Positions 38,037 through 50,600 of a stretch of 64,000 bases of DNA are shown here, piece after piece. This stretch comes from Pithys albifrons albifrons (lineage: Eukaryota; Chordata; Aves; Passeriformes; Thamnophilidae). The stretch spans positions 15,609,795-15,673,794 of the forward strand of contig NC_092459.1 in NCBI RefSeq assembly GCF_047495875.1. Reading direction: 5' to 3'. The notes under the pieces were generated by a model that was not told where the DNA came from, ran no database searches, and saw only the letters and a list, made by a program, of their open reading frames with translations. A program made the position numbers and the translations under genes. Numbering within the stretch: the stretch's first letter is position 1; the number at the start of each line of letters is the position of its first letter.

Positions 38037-41000
38037 GAAAAGCATAACAGTTCAAGCTTCTAGCCAAATTTTGTGTCTGCAACAAGGAGATTAATGTTTA
38101 AAAAGAGCCTGTATGGAAAAAGTGTTGACTACTGTCTGCCACACAGTCCTATCTCCAGGTTGCCTTTATGACAACCTGTATAAGCAGTCTTACAGAGGCA
38201 GAGATGGACAGAAAAGTGAATGCTCTGCTGGCTGCCTGCCATTCTCTGTGCAGTGACTGATAATAATACTTAATCAAATTCCTATCTATGGTCTTTATCT
38301 TGCACTAGTGTATGCAGTCACTCACTTGTTATTTGGATCACGTCTCACTGCTGCTACTAACAATCTGAAAATGATAACATTTGCTGCTATTTTTATTTCT
38401 TTTCCAGGGAAAGATAGGTTTCTACCTCCTTATCCTCCACTCTCACTTCCCCAACACACATATATTGGATTATTGGCCTTCAGTTGAACTCTGTAACATT
38501 GAACAAGCTCCAGTCTTTTTGTTGCAGATTAACATTTTAGTATGAAAGCTTCCTGTTTATGAAAATGCTGAATTCATATACACAGCTGACCTTGGCTGTA
38601 TAAGGCTTTGAATGTTTAAGAGGAAGTAAAAATACTGGTTTACTGTTAATAAATTCTGGACACATATTTTGACAAGCAAATACCTCCACAGCACTAGAAA
38701 TGAGGCCTTAGTCAAAAGCCTATAACATAAAATATTCTGGCCTCCCTTTGCAGTAATCAGGCTTTACTCTGTTTTTCAGAGCTCAATCACAAAACAGTCC
38801 TTTGAAATTCTAGGAAGATTTGCATTTTTCAAACATTCAAGAGCACTGTATTTTTATCCTATCATCTCTTTTATGTGAGATAGAGTTAAGAAGGGCGTGA
38901 TGGTATGTGTAAATTCTTACTTTGCTTGTATATATTTCAAAATTACCTGCATTTTTGTTGAGAACTGGCCCTGACCTGAAGTTTTTCATCAAATGAGGAG
39001 AGGAGAAAACTGAGTACACCCACATGGTGTCCAGCAACAGGAAGAGTGAAGAGGCATATCTTTGGCAGGAGCTGACAAGCTAGCTGGGAAAGTCAACTAA
39101 ACTGTATGAATATCAGATTTGCCTTAAACCAGACATTAAGCTTAAGATACCACTGGAGCAAACTGGACCCAGAATTACATTTGGATTTTTTTTTCTAAAT
39201 ATAGTTCACCATTCAAGGTTCAAGAGTCAATGAAAAGTTCATTCTGACCTCAGATTAAAGTTATAAGAAATTGCTTTTTTGGAAATATTTAGAAAAGGAA
39301 AGCAGAAAACACAAATATCCAAAACATACATAAGTGAAATAGCCTGTTTATCTTCATTTGCCAAACCAGAGGAACTGTGAATGAGAAACATGATTATAAA
39401 ATTTCAATAATAATAATTATGTTTTAAATTACTCATTTAAGTAGTCTTAAAGGGTAAAAAGATTTGACAAGTTAATATGCTCCATCTCTATATGTTCCAT
39501 AAATGAAAGAAAATTATTCTAGAACACAGTCCAGCATAAGACAAAATAAATTTTGCTTTGTCCTTTTGCATTCATTTTATATCTACAAGAAAACTATTGT
39601 CCATTAGCAACATGCAAGGATGAAAAGATCTAATGTCTTTAACATCAAAATAAGATAGCAGTGCACAATCAAAATCTCAACATTAGCAACTTGAACAGAA
39701 AAATAACAAATTTAAATTAGTTAAACTATAAGCAATATCCCCATTTGAGAAAGTCTTCACTCTCTTTGAGTGGATCTTACCAATAAGGTTCCAGCTAAAC
39801 AATTTTTATTTTTGAAATGCCTTATTTAGCCTATCACAATGATTTGATCTCTGGGGTTGTCTCTAATACTCTATAATATATCAAGTGTCATTGGCTACAC
39901 TGAGATTTCATGGATCAGCTGAAAAGAATGCTTATTAAAGCTGATAAAAAAAAATAGAAATGGAAATTGATGGAAATTAGCATTGGAGATGGCTACCAAG
40001 CGCTTTGTAAGGATAAGAATACTAAGAAGGTCATTCAAAGTCCATTGGTGTGACATGAAAAAGAAGAATAGGAGGTGAATTCACAATCAGGACATTGGAG
40101 TCAGAGCTCAGCAAAGGAAATGCTACTAAATATCATTGATAAGAATTGACATTTGCATCAACACAAGTCAGTTTTCTGAGTTCAACTTGAGAAAGCACAA
40201 TGGCTGAAGGGATAGAAACACCCCTGTGTACACAGCCCGAAATTTGCCTTCAAAATTGGCTATTTAAAGTACATGGAAAGTAAAAAAAAGTGTCTCTAAT
40301 TTTGTTAAAGTCAAATGATTTCTGCATCTAAAATTCAATTAATATTAATATTTTGTGCCCATATTACATAAAATATATGAAACTGTATTTGTTTTAACAT
40401 TACTCTTCTCATCCCTAGTGTTCTTCATACACAGTTGCAATATGATAAAAGATGAGAAAGTATGTTAAAAACCTAATTGCAATTCATCACTCTATTTCCC
40501 AGAAATAATTATTTTTGCATGCGCTCTAGTAATTTTGTAATGATTTCATTGTAGTAATTGTCACATGTATGGAAAAGGGTTCATTATAAACTATATATGC
40601 AATGAAGCTCATATTTCAGACAAAAGTGGTAGTAACCAAAACATTAAATTATGGCAAGGTGTTACATGGTTTCTCCAGAAAGCAAAGTTTTGAAAGCACC
40701 TTGATTTAAAGTATTAATACATTTAATTGAAAAATGTATATATTCTGCCTATATCTTTGAAACTAATATTTATAATTTTTGTTCAGATAAGCTCTGTACC
40801 TACTTTCTCTCCAGCTTCTTAGTTTGCATCATTCATGGCACTTTTTCTCTTTTCATTGTATTTGTATAAATGCATAAATTCCACTCAGACCACTCAAATT
40901 AATGAGTTTCACATTCCTTAGAATGCATCTATCTCTTTTTATGGATTTTCATATAGCTAATAGAAATTCTAACTTTGGTGTCTTTATAAGATTACTAAAG

Positions 41001-41704
41001 ATTACTGAAGTTAGATGAGATGAAACCAAGGCCTAGAGCAATAGCAAGAAGGAATCTATGACATTAATTGTTTTACTCCATAATCTTAGATTTCAGTGAT
41101 GTTAAAGTAAAAGTAGCTTGAGTGGGTAAAAATATGGCATCAATAAAAAGTGAAACATTATGAAATTAAAGTGAAAATCAAAATGAAACATAAAGGGAAA
41201 AAGGTAAAGCAAGAAATACTATAAATAGTACATATTAAATAACCATAAAACATTAATCCTGAAAAAACAAGCTATGAATTCAAATCTAACTACTGAATAG
41301 GTATCATTCCCATCATCAGAAACATCCATGGATTTTTAATTCTTCTAAAATATATACTACTCTGGATGGATTTGATTACTTGTATGCAGATGAATCTGTC
41401 TGTATTATTGCTGTGCCTGGAGTCAAATTTTAGTAAGACTATCCCTAAGTGTATTTCCCCCAAGATGTGTTCCCTTTTACCATATCATTCATTCCCCTGA
41501 ACATCCCTTTCTATTATCCTTCTGTGGGGTTTTGTCACCAGTTAATAAAACCATACTCTGAAGATAAAGTAATATTCTGGCAATACAAATGTCTGCGAGG
41601 GAGCAGAAATCTTTTTTTACTTTCTTCTGCAAATGATAATTGGTGGATTAGGTTAAGCAATTTACTCCCAAAGAAATAGATGTCATATTCCCAGTGAATT
41701 CCAA

Positions 41705-41763
41705 TGGAAACATAAATTTCTTCACATTGTGGAAACATAAATTTCTTCACATTATGGAAACAT
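41705..41763 (+). repeat. 25-bp tandem repeat, ~2.4 copies
   Basis: The unit TGGAAACATAAATTTCTTCA plus five further bases starts at 41705, 41730 and 41755, with one difference between the first two copies (CATTG versus CATTA). Confidence 0.95.
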
Positions 41764-42999
41764 GTTAATTCATGAATATTATGTAGAGTTAATAGAGATT
41801 CGTTTATTCAACATTTTTAGTAGACCAGATATCTTGAAAAATTTACAGATGTTATTAGCAGCACTACAGTCCATTTCATGCAGAAGAGCTTTATACACTT
41901 TATCAACTTGATATTAAATCACCTCCATCATCTTTTGCAGCATTCTCATCTGAAGCAGAGAAACTGATAGCTGTGTAGGCTGCTCAGTGATGCAGTGTGA
42001 TACAAATAGAAAAAGTAATAGAATGGGCTGAGACAGAGCGAGAAAAACAACACATCTAATTGAAACAGCACAAATTAAGCGAGCAGGATGGAATTTATCT
42101 CATCTGTATTTAGCCATTTTAGCCAGGCCATTAGTAAGCATGCTTATTCATCCAAGTAGTACTTTGCTCACAGATAATCAAGTCTACAGTTTCATGACTC
42201 TCTGGAAAATACAAGGCCCACTCGAGCTGTGATCGCTACTGTAAATAAAGAATAGCTTCATTTAACCCAGTTGCATTCCAGCAGTGTAAAGCCAAGTAAG
42301 GCCCAAAGATATCACTGAACTTCTGTCTCTAACACAGGTCTCTGCTGTGAAAAAGCAGGTCCACTATTGTACTCATCACTCAGTTGAGATTGTCATAACA
42401 GCCTCCTCACCTATTCAGAAAAATTCATTTTACATTCCAGTGTTTGTGCTTAACAGACTGATTATTTTCAGATGATTAATATGAACCTAGACTAATCACT
42501 AGCTTTCAGCACTAAGTGGTCCCCCAAAAGCTTTTTTTTAACTCACAAAAAATCTGTAGTGCTTCTACCATCAGTGTCCTACCCTAGAAGCTTGTTGCAT
42601 GACTTACTTCTTTGTAGATATCAAACAGCTAATAAAATCTGAGTATCCTTTTTGTGCACTATAATGGGAGATGCAATGATCTCTCCTGCATCGAAGCCAA
42701 AGCTAACTAACTTTAAATGACCTTTGGATTAAACCCCTAAGGAAAAATAGCACAATTCAAGATATCAGTTAATCTAGATTTAATGCAAATGCCAGTGTTC
42801 AATGTCCAATGCAGCCTAAAATTGCAATTACATTTTCCATGTTATATAAATTTCAAACTATTATACTTTAGAAATTATAAAGTAAATATAAAATTAATAT
42901 AAAACACATAAATTTTATAACGGCTATTTAAAGCTTTCTCAGGAAGCCCTTAGGTAACAGATAGCTATAGAGTGGAGAAGTGTTCTCTGGAAGTAGTGA

Positions 43000-43372
43000 T
43001 ATGTATATGTGTATGGCCAAACTTCACGAACAAAAATTTGGGAAGGGCTCTCCCCACGTGGGTGTGCCCTTCCAGCCTGCGGAGTGGATTTTTTGGTGAG
43101 GCACAGCGTGTGCAGATCTGGCCCCACCGTTTCAGTCCTGAGGTCCATCTGCCACGGCTGAGTGAGCTTGGACAGCGACAGCGAAGTGCTCGGGACTGTC
43201 CCAGCACCCGGTACTAACCGGGGTTGACCCTGGTTGGCGTCCAAGATCTGATGGGATCGGATGGCAGGGAGGCATTGAACTGCCAGGGTACAGTCCCCAC
43301 TGAGACTTGCACTCACAGCCTTGGGATTCGGACTCTGGAGTGCTCTCCATTACACCACAGGACCGCCCTAAG
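43000..43372 (-). mobile_element. SINE-like element: tRNA-Gln-like head, 5S-rRNA-like middle, structured tail
   Basis: This is a CpG-rich block in AT-rich DNA, read on the minus strand. The tRNA-like head (43292-43364, 73 nt) follows tRNA-Gln closely, with box A TGGTGTAATGG (43347-43357, full match to TRGYNNANNNG) and a B-box-like GTGCAAGTC (43304-43312, one mismatch). It is followed by a 5S-rRNA-like stretch (about 43195-43291) that includes CAGGGTC, GGTTAGTAC and CCGGGTGCTG. The last two are joined directly where real 5S has about 25 further bases. The rest (43000-43194) is unrecognised and includes a strong hairpin at 43041-43073. The flanks share AGTAGTGA (42992-42999 and 43373-43380), a likely target duplication. 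The many retained CpGs suggest it is young. The tail is not CR1-like; an RTE-type partner LINE is possible but unproven. Confidence 0.7.
43292..43364 (-). pseudogene. tRNA-Gln-like sequence (SINE head), not a functional tRNA
   Basis: The length is that of a real tRNA and the D-arm region GTGTAATGG is typical of tRNA-Gln. The anticodon position reads CCG instead of a Gln anticodon. The acceptor stem has one mismatch and several G-T pairs, and the T stem has one mismatch. No terminal CCA or T-run follows; the sequence runs straight into 5S-like DNA. It is best read as the Pol III promoter module of a SINE. Confidence 0.7.
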
Positions 43373-43380
43373 AGTAGTGA

Positions 43381-46300
43381 CGTACATTTGTCTTAATTTT
43401 ATATATTTACAAGACATTCACACTGACAAAAGTAGATGCAAGGCTTTTACTCTAAAGACCTATGTCATTTTACAGTTGAAACTTAGGAATACATTTTATT
43501 ATGAAGCATTGGAATAAAAGGTTTGGACTGAAAGAGCAATTTGGCAATTATGTGTTCAGATCCAGGCTTGACACACTTTGCATTCATTTTTTCCTTTGTA
43601 ATATTGAGACATTAATCCTGAACTAGTTAGTTCACAAAGGGATGAGAAAATGATCAGGGAGCCTTCACTCAGCCCTTTGAAAATTTAAAAGTCTTATATA
43701 AGTGTAAAGCCTGAAATGTGTTGCTGCCAAATACCACAGTATCTAAAAAGGGAAGTTTCTGGTTAAACATGGAATGCATTTGCAATGAAAACAAATGTGA
43801 TCGTAAGGAACCTTGTCTATTACCAGTACACAGTTATTCAAGAGCTTATTTAAGAGTTGTTAAAAACAAATTTTTTTTTTCAATAAAATGAACTTTGGCT
43901 ATGGATTTTTCAGATTGTTTTCTTTTTTCCCATGATGTTCATGTAGTTAACCACCTAAACCTATACTTGCACAAAGAGCAAAATTATATATATATATAGG
44001 CAGAGGATTTAACTCAAACTCTTAGAATAAAGAAACATTTATCTAGTATCTTTTTCTCTAAAAAAATATTAGTAGGATTATTTCATTTTGCATGTTTTTA
44101 TTGTACAAAGAGGAAATTGAAGAAATTTGAGATCAGTAGGCCAGATCCTTTGCTGGTGTTACTCCACAGATGGCAGGGTAAATACACTTGGGGAGGATTT
44201 GACACAGAAAATCTGAATCTTTTTTCATATAATTAAACTGATTAAGACCAAGATCAGAAATCAGGGCTGCTATAGCACAGTTATTCCAATAGTTTACTTT
44301 TATTTTTTTAAAACAATTGTATTTCCATAAAGCAATATTTTTAACATACTTACATTTCCTGTTTTGTATTCAACATAAATATACCAAACCTTTGACTTCA
44401 AAAAATGTTATTTCACTGACACAAGAATAAAAATTTTAATTTAAAAATACTAAGATCATATATGTCCCTCTTCAACTCAGATTACACAAAAGTCTAAGAT
44501 GCACAAATCAGAAACGAGGACATGGCCCAGCAATTTCAGTTAAGCAGCTTTTCCTTCTTAGCCTGTGTGGACCAGGTCTTTAATTAACACCAGTTTTCAC
44601 AGCTCTCCGGAAACTAAAGGAAACATACAGCTCTAAATCACCTGAAAATCTGAGGCTGTATGAATGAACAGGCACATACCTGTGCATTTTCTTAACTAGT
44701 ATTCTGTATCTGAGGGAAGAAATAAGATTCAGAGTATATTAAATACTAATGGTTTTTTAACCATTTTAAACTGATGCTGATTCTTTTTTTTCCCCCCAAA
44801 GCTATGAGATAAAAGGCGTTAAAGAACAGATTTTGTAAACAGAATTGGGTTTCTTTCCTTGTAAATTAAATTTTAAGCGTTTAAACATTTTTCTAGTCTA
44901 AAATTTTCTCTTTAAAGCTGTAAATTCAATTCCCATTATAACTGCCCATTTGTGATATGGTGCATGGAATACCTCACAGAAAGAATGTTGTTTAATTTAC
45001 ACCTGCTACGTGCCAAGGATATAAAAATATCTATCAAAGGTATTTCTGTATCAGTTTGACAATGCCACATTTTTGGTGAAATGCTACCAGTCAGCTAACA
45101 AATTCTATTCCATTTTTCTTAGGGTATACAAAAGCACTTTGTAGCACAAATTATTCACATATAGATGACTATACTAAAGTTGTAGAAAAAATTTAATCTT
45201 TTCCAATGTTATGAAAAGTATTGTAAAGATCTTTAATGGACATTTTTTTTTCCCTCCATGCTGAAGTAGTAGTGTTCCCAGAATGATAATAATCTATTTT
45301 TCTTCTCACACTAGTGAGCTGGGGATGACCTCACCTGACCCAATTGAAATTGATTTTGTTGTTGAACTCCTTGCTAGTGCAAATTAATCTTAGATCCATA
45401 CAAGATCAGGGAAGCAAGACACAGAGTACAAAGACCTCAAGTACTGAGAGAAAAAATTAGCTCTGAAAAAAGTATTTTAAGTTTGGAAAGATAAATGGTT
45501 ACAATGACTTGCTTTGATAGAACATCTGTAGAATAGGAGAAGAGAGTGAGAAGAGCTTTGTGAAAAAGCTGTAACTTAATAGCCTAATTTCCTGCCTGGC
45601 CTCAAAGAAATATCCGTCTCTTTCTGACAGTTGACAAAAATGTACCAGGATTTGATTTGCTCACCAGTGTGGGACAAATTCAGTCTCATCTTTCCTCAGC
45701 TCCCTTGAGCTATGTGGATACAGCAGTCAGGTTCTATTACTGGTTTCCATCCTTTTTGTTGTAAATAATGACTTTTTCTCCTAAAGATATTCCTGCCCCC
45801 TTTTTATCTTCTTCAGTATTTGTCTTGTTTTCACCATAACATCCAGTCTTCCTTCCTAGTCATTTGAAATAACATGTATTTCAATAAATTCCCATGTCTC
45901 AAGAAATGTCTAAAAGCAAAAAGAAAACTTACCTTCTTGCTTAGAGCATTTGTTGAATGCTACATGGGCTCTCCTGTAGTGAATGCCAAATATAGCTAGC
46001 ACACTGACCTTATTTTTTTACCCTTTGTAGGATTCCTCTGCACAGCATGAACTTTGACAGAATTCAAAGTTATCTAATATTGTAGGGCCCCTGCAGCCTG
46101 TATTACTATAACAACCAATAATGCTTGATTTATCAAGTTAAATCTGGAAAAAACTGTGCAACAAATAACATTGACTTGAGACGTATATGCTTCTTCTTAA
46201 AAAAAACCCTCTATGATAAATGTTATATCCCGAAATAAAATGTTCCAATATTGTATAAATGAATGTTAAATAATTCAAAGGGAATAAATTAAGATTCAGC

Positions 46301-46854
46301 TATTGTGCAAAACCATTTATTGTAGCTTTGAAAAAGATCTGAAGCTAAAAAAGGGGAAGGGGGAATGAAAAGCCAGCAACTTTCCTAATTTCAGTGTGTG
46401 AGCTGACTACATCTTCATTTGCTAATTGAGATATTGTGTTCACAGATATAAGCATGAATCCATTATTTATTTATTTGTTTGTTTGTTTGTGGAGAAAAAA
46501 TACTTTTGCTTTAAGACTAAAACAACCTGACAAGTAACTTTTGATTAAAACATAATTTAAAAATATGGAACTAGAAATATAGCGTGATATTTAAGAACAC
46601 AACAACTGAAAATCCATACAGCTTGTTTCAGACTAGTCAGGAGACTACTTAAAAACTCCAAGAGTTCTAGAGAGAGCTAAGCCATCACAGTTGAATGTGG
46701 ACTGAAATGTAAATCAGGACTGAATTAGACAGAAACTTCAATATAGTCCCAATGTCTCAGTGAGCAAGAAGTTAGGATGTGATAGTTTCTAAACAAACTT
46801 TAACTTTCAGTCTATCCAAACATAAACTATTGAAACACTCAACTACATTGGATG
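43381..46854. other. AT-rich unique DNA, no gene seen
   Basis: No gene recognised between the SINE-like element and the provirus. Short TA runs lie at about 43985-43999, and TTTG/TTTA runs at about 46461-46490. Confidence 0.65.
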
Positions 46855-46859
46855 AGGAG

Positions 46860-47547
46860 TGTCTCGGTTTGAGGGGAAAAAACAAAATGTTTTACCCACA
46901 AGCAGGGGAGGGGCCTCCTCCACAATAATCACACCACTCTTTATCAAATTTAGGAAAAGGAATTTTAATACAAGAAGGATAACTGCTATATATATATATA
47001 TATATATGTAAACAGACTAGTGCAACCCACTTCCCCAACACCATAAGAGAAAAAAAAAACAACAACAAAACCCAGCAGGTTTTCCTCCGGGAGAAAAGGT
47101 TATACTTAAGTGTCCTTGTCACAGCTCGGCTGGCTGCAGAGTGAGTTTCAGTCCCTCTCCAGCGAAACAGACGAGCAGTGGGCTTTCAGATGGACTCAGT
47201 CTCTTCCCCCTGTGTTCCCCGTCCAAGAAGCAGAAAGGTACGAGCAACCAGCAGCAAATCCAAGGCAGGCAGCAGCACGGCAGGAAAAGGTGGTCCGAAG
47301 TAGGCAGCGGCAAGACAGCCAGGGAAAAAACCCCAGCAGTAACCAGCAGGGCAGCCTGCCTCCTTGGAGTCCCCACTCCCCCGTTCCGCCGAGCCAAGAC
47401 TGAGGAGAATATCCAAAAAAAAAAACCAAAAGAGACAAACCTGCCCCCACCCCAGCGATCACAGTTAACTGCTTCTTTTGTTAACCGCTGGCCTGGGCAG
47501 TTAAGTGGCAGGGGAGAGAATTTACATAATAATCCCAAACTACAACA
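46860..47547 (-). repeat. 3' LTR of the ERVL-like provirus
   Basis: This 688-bp repeat pairs with 52549-53229. Candidate polyadenylation signals in element orientation are ATTAAA (plus-strand positions 46964-46969) and GATAAA (46940-46945). The second lies where the related solo LTR at 55960 has a canonical AATAAA. Its (TA)n run at about 46986-47007 is longer than in the 5' LTR, which is ordinary slippage. The two GTTAAC motifs are at 47464-47469 and 47480-47485. Confidence 0.95.
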
Positions 47548-47560
47548 TTATCCACCCCTA
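47548..47560 (-). promoter_or_regulatory. Polypurine tract of the provirus
   Basis: Immediately upstream of the 3' LTR, in element orientation, lies TAGGGGTGGATAA, a purine-rich run in the position where plus-strand DNA synthesis is primed. It is interrupted by two T residues near its 3' end. The assignment is by position and composition only. Confidence 0.6.
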
Positions 47561-47646
47561 AATTCTCTTCCATGCCGATACTCTACATTAAACTTAAATT
47601 TTCTTTCAAATAATTAAGTGTTTACAAATACAGTAATATGAGTCGT

Positions 47647-50600
47647 TTACCCAGAGATAAGTTCCCCTTGAGGTATACATCGTGTCTCTCCATCTTCCTG
47701 CATCACCCACCAGGTGGAACCAGATCCTTGAGCAAAGACAACCCCACGAATGGGTTTGCCTTTGCCTGAGGCAGGGTTGATCCAGACTGTTTTCCCTAGC
47801 ATACCTCTCAGGTGTATTACAGGGACTTTGTCTCCATCTACAGTGTGAAGGGGTTCTGATTGGGCAGGGCCGGCTCGATTGACAGAGCCTCTAGTGTTGA
47901 CTAGCCATGTAGCCTTTGCTAAGTGTTGATCCCAGTGTTTGAAAGTCCCTCCACCCAACGCCTTCAAAGTGGTTTTCAACAGTCCATTACACCGCTCAAC
48001 TTTCCCGGCAGCTGGTGCATGGTAGGGGATATGATACACCCACTCAATGCCATGTTCTCTCGCCCAGGTAGCAACTAAGCTGTTTTTGAAATGAGTTCCA
48101 TTATCTGACTCAATTCGTTCTGGGGTGCCATGTCGCCACAGCACTTGTTTTTCCAGGCCTAGGATGGTGTTCCGAGCAGTGGCGTGAGGCACTGGGTGTG
48201 TCTCCAGCCACCCTGTGGTTGCTTCCACCATGGTGAGCACATAGCGCTTGCCTTGGCGGGTCTGTGGCAGTGTGATGTAGTCAACCTGCCAGGCCTCCCC
48301 GTACTTATACTTATCCCAGCGCCCACCATACCACAGGGGCTTCACTCTCTTAGCCTGCTTAATGGCAGCACATGTCTCGCAGTCGTGGATAACCTGAGAG
48401 ATAATGTCCATGGTTAAATCCACCCCTCGGTCTCGTGCCCATTTATAAGTGGCATCTCTGCCCTGATGGCCCGAGGCATCATGGGCCCATCGAGCCAAGA
48501 ACAGCTCTCCCTTGTGCTGCCAGTCCAGATCTGTCTGTGATACTTTCACTTGCGCAGCTCGGTCTGCCTGTTGGTTGTTGAGATGTTCCTCATTGGCCCG
48601 ATTTTTGGGCACGTGTGCGTCTACGTGGCGGACTCTCACAATCAGCTTCTCTACTCGGGTGGCAATATCTTGCCATATATCGGCAGCCCAGATGGGTTTC
48701 CCTCTGCGTTTCCAATTGGTTTTCTTCCATCGGTCTAACCATCCCCAGAGAGCATTGGCCACCATCCATGAGTCGGTGTAGAGGTAAAGCTTTGGCCATT
48801 TCTCTCGTTCAGCAATGTCCAGGGCCAACTGCACGGCTTTAAGCTCTGCAAACTGACTCGACCCACCTTCTCCTTCAGTAGCTTCTGCAACTTGTCGTGT
48901 GGGACTCCATACAGCTGCTTTCCATTTGCGATTAGTCCCTACAATGCGACAGGAGCCATCGGTGAAGAGGGCGTAGCGTATTTCCTCTTTTGGCAATTGA
49001 TTGTATGGTGGAGCTTCTTCCGCACGTGTCACCTGCTCTTCCTCTTCATCTGCTAGACCAAAATTTTCACCTTCAGGCCAGTTTGTGATGATTTCCAGGA
49101 TCCCAGGGCGATTTGATTTTCCTATACGGGCGCGCTGCGTAATCAGGGCAATCCACTTGCTCCAGGTAGCATCAGTGGCGTGATGTGTAGAGGCAGCCTG
49201 TCCTGACAACATCCACTTCAGCACTGGTAGTCGAGGTGCCAGAAACAGCTGTGCTTCTGTGCCAATCACCTCTGAGGCGGCTTGAACTCCTTCATAGGCG
49301 GCTAGGATCTCTTTCTCTGTGGGGGTATAGTTGGCTTCAGATCCTCTGTAGCCTCGGCTCCAGAATCCAAGTGGTCGGCCTCGAGTCTCACCAGGCACCT
49401 TCTGCCAAAGGCTCCAAGACAGGCCATTATTCCCGGCGGCGGAGTAGAGCATGTTCTGTATGTCTGGTCCTGTCCTGACTGGTCCAAGGGCTACAGCCTG
49501 AGCAATCTCATGCTTAATCTGGTCAAAGGCTTGTTGCTGCTCAGGGCCCCAGTGGAAATCATTCTTCTTACGGGTTACCAAGTAGAGAGGGCTTACGATC
49601 TGACTGTATGCTGGGATATGCATCCTCCAGAACCCTATGGCACCCAGGAAGGCTTGTGTTTCCTTTTTGCTGGTGGGTGGAGACATTGCTGTGATCTTAT
49701 TGATGACTTCTGTTGGAATCTGACGGCGTCCATCCTGCCACTTCACTCCCAGGAACTGGATCTCTTGGGCTGGTCCCTTAACCTTACTCCGTTTGATGGC
49801 AAAGCCAGCTCCCAAAAGGATCTGGATGATTTTCTCTCCTTTCTGAAAAACCTCTTCTGCTGTGTCCCCCCACACAATGATGTCATCAATGTATTGCAGG
49901 TGTTCTGGAGCCTCACCCTTCTCCAGTGCAGTCTGGATCAGTCCATGACAGATGGTGGGACTGTGTTTCCACCCCTGGGGTAGTCGGTTCCAGGTGTACT
50001 GCACGCCCCTCCACGTAAAAGCAAACTGTGGCCTGCACTCTGGTGCCAGAGGAATGGAGAAGAACGCATTAGCAATGTCAATAGTGGCATACCACTTTGC
50101 TGCCCTGGACTCCAGTTCATACTGGAGCTCCAGCATGTCCGGCACAGCGGCACTCAGCGGTGGGGTAACTTCATTCAAGCCACGATAGTCCACAGTCAAT
50201 CTCCATTCTCCATCAGACTTATGCACAGGCCAGATGGGGCTGTTGAAGGGTGAGTGGGTTTTGCTGACCACCCCTTGGCTCTCCAGTTCACGGATCATCT
50301 TATGGATGGGGATCACAGCATCACGGTTCGTTCGGTATTGCCGACGGTGCACTGTCGTGGTGGCAATTGGCACTTGCTGTTCCTCAACTTTCAACAGTCC
50401 AACAGCAGAAGGACTTTCTGAGAGACCTGGCAATGAGTTCAATTGTTCAATCCCTTCTGTCTGTACAGTGGCTATTCCAAAAGCCCATCTATGCCCCTTT
50501 GGGTCCTTGAAATATCCATTCCTGAGGTAGTCAATGCCCAGGATACATGGGGCGGCTGGACCAGTCACAATGGGGTGTTTCTGCCAATCTCTCCCTGTCA

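Larger units (their letters stand above)
36899..42991. other. Long AT-rich unique stretch, no gene seen
   Basis: About 6 kb with no gene. It contains the AAAAC microsatellite and the 25-bp tandem repeat. The part at about 41930-42320 reads like non-repetitive, possibly conserved DNA (see findings). Confidence 0.65.

Noticed and set aside
43195..43291. Functional 5S rRNA gene
   Set aside because: It lacks about 25 internal bases, has many substitutions, and is fused to a tRNA-like head.
43292..43364. Functional tRNA-Gln gene
   Set aside because: The anticodon position reads CCG, the acceptor and T stems carry mismatches, and the sequence continues into 5S-like DNA without a terminator.
47110..47617. 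158- and 139-codon ORFs in and beside the 3' LTR
   Set aside because: The same ORFs recur in the other LTR and match no retroviral accessory protein I can recognise; the LTR is a regulatory repeat.
49510..49983. 157-codon plus-strand ORF
   Set aside because: It is an antisense shadow of the RT region of pol.
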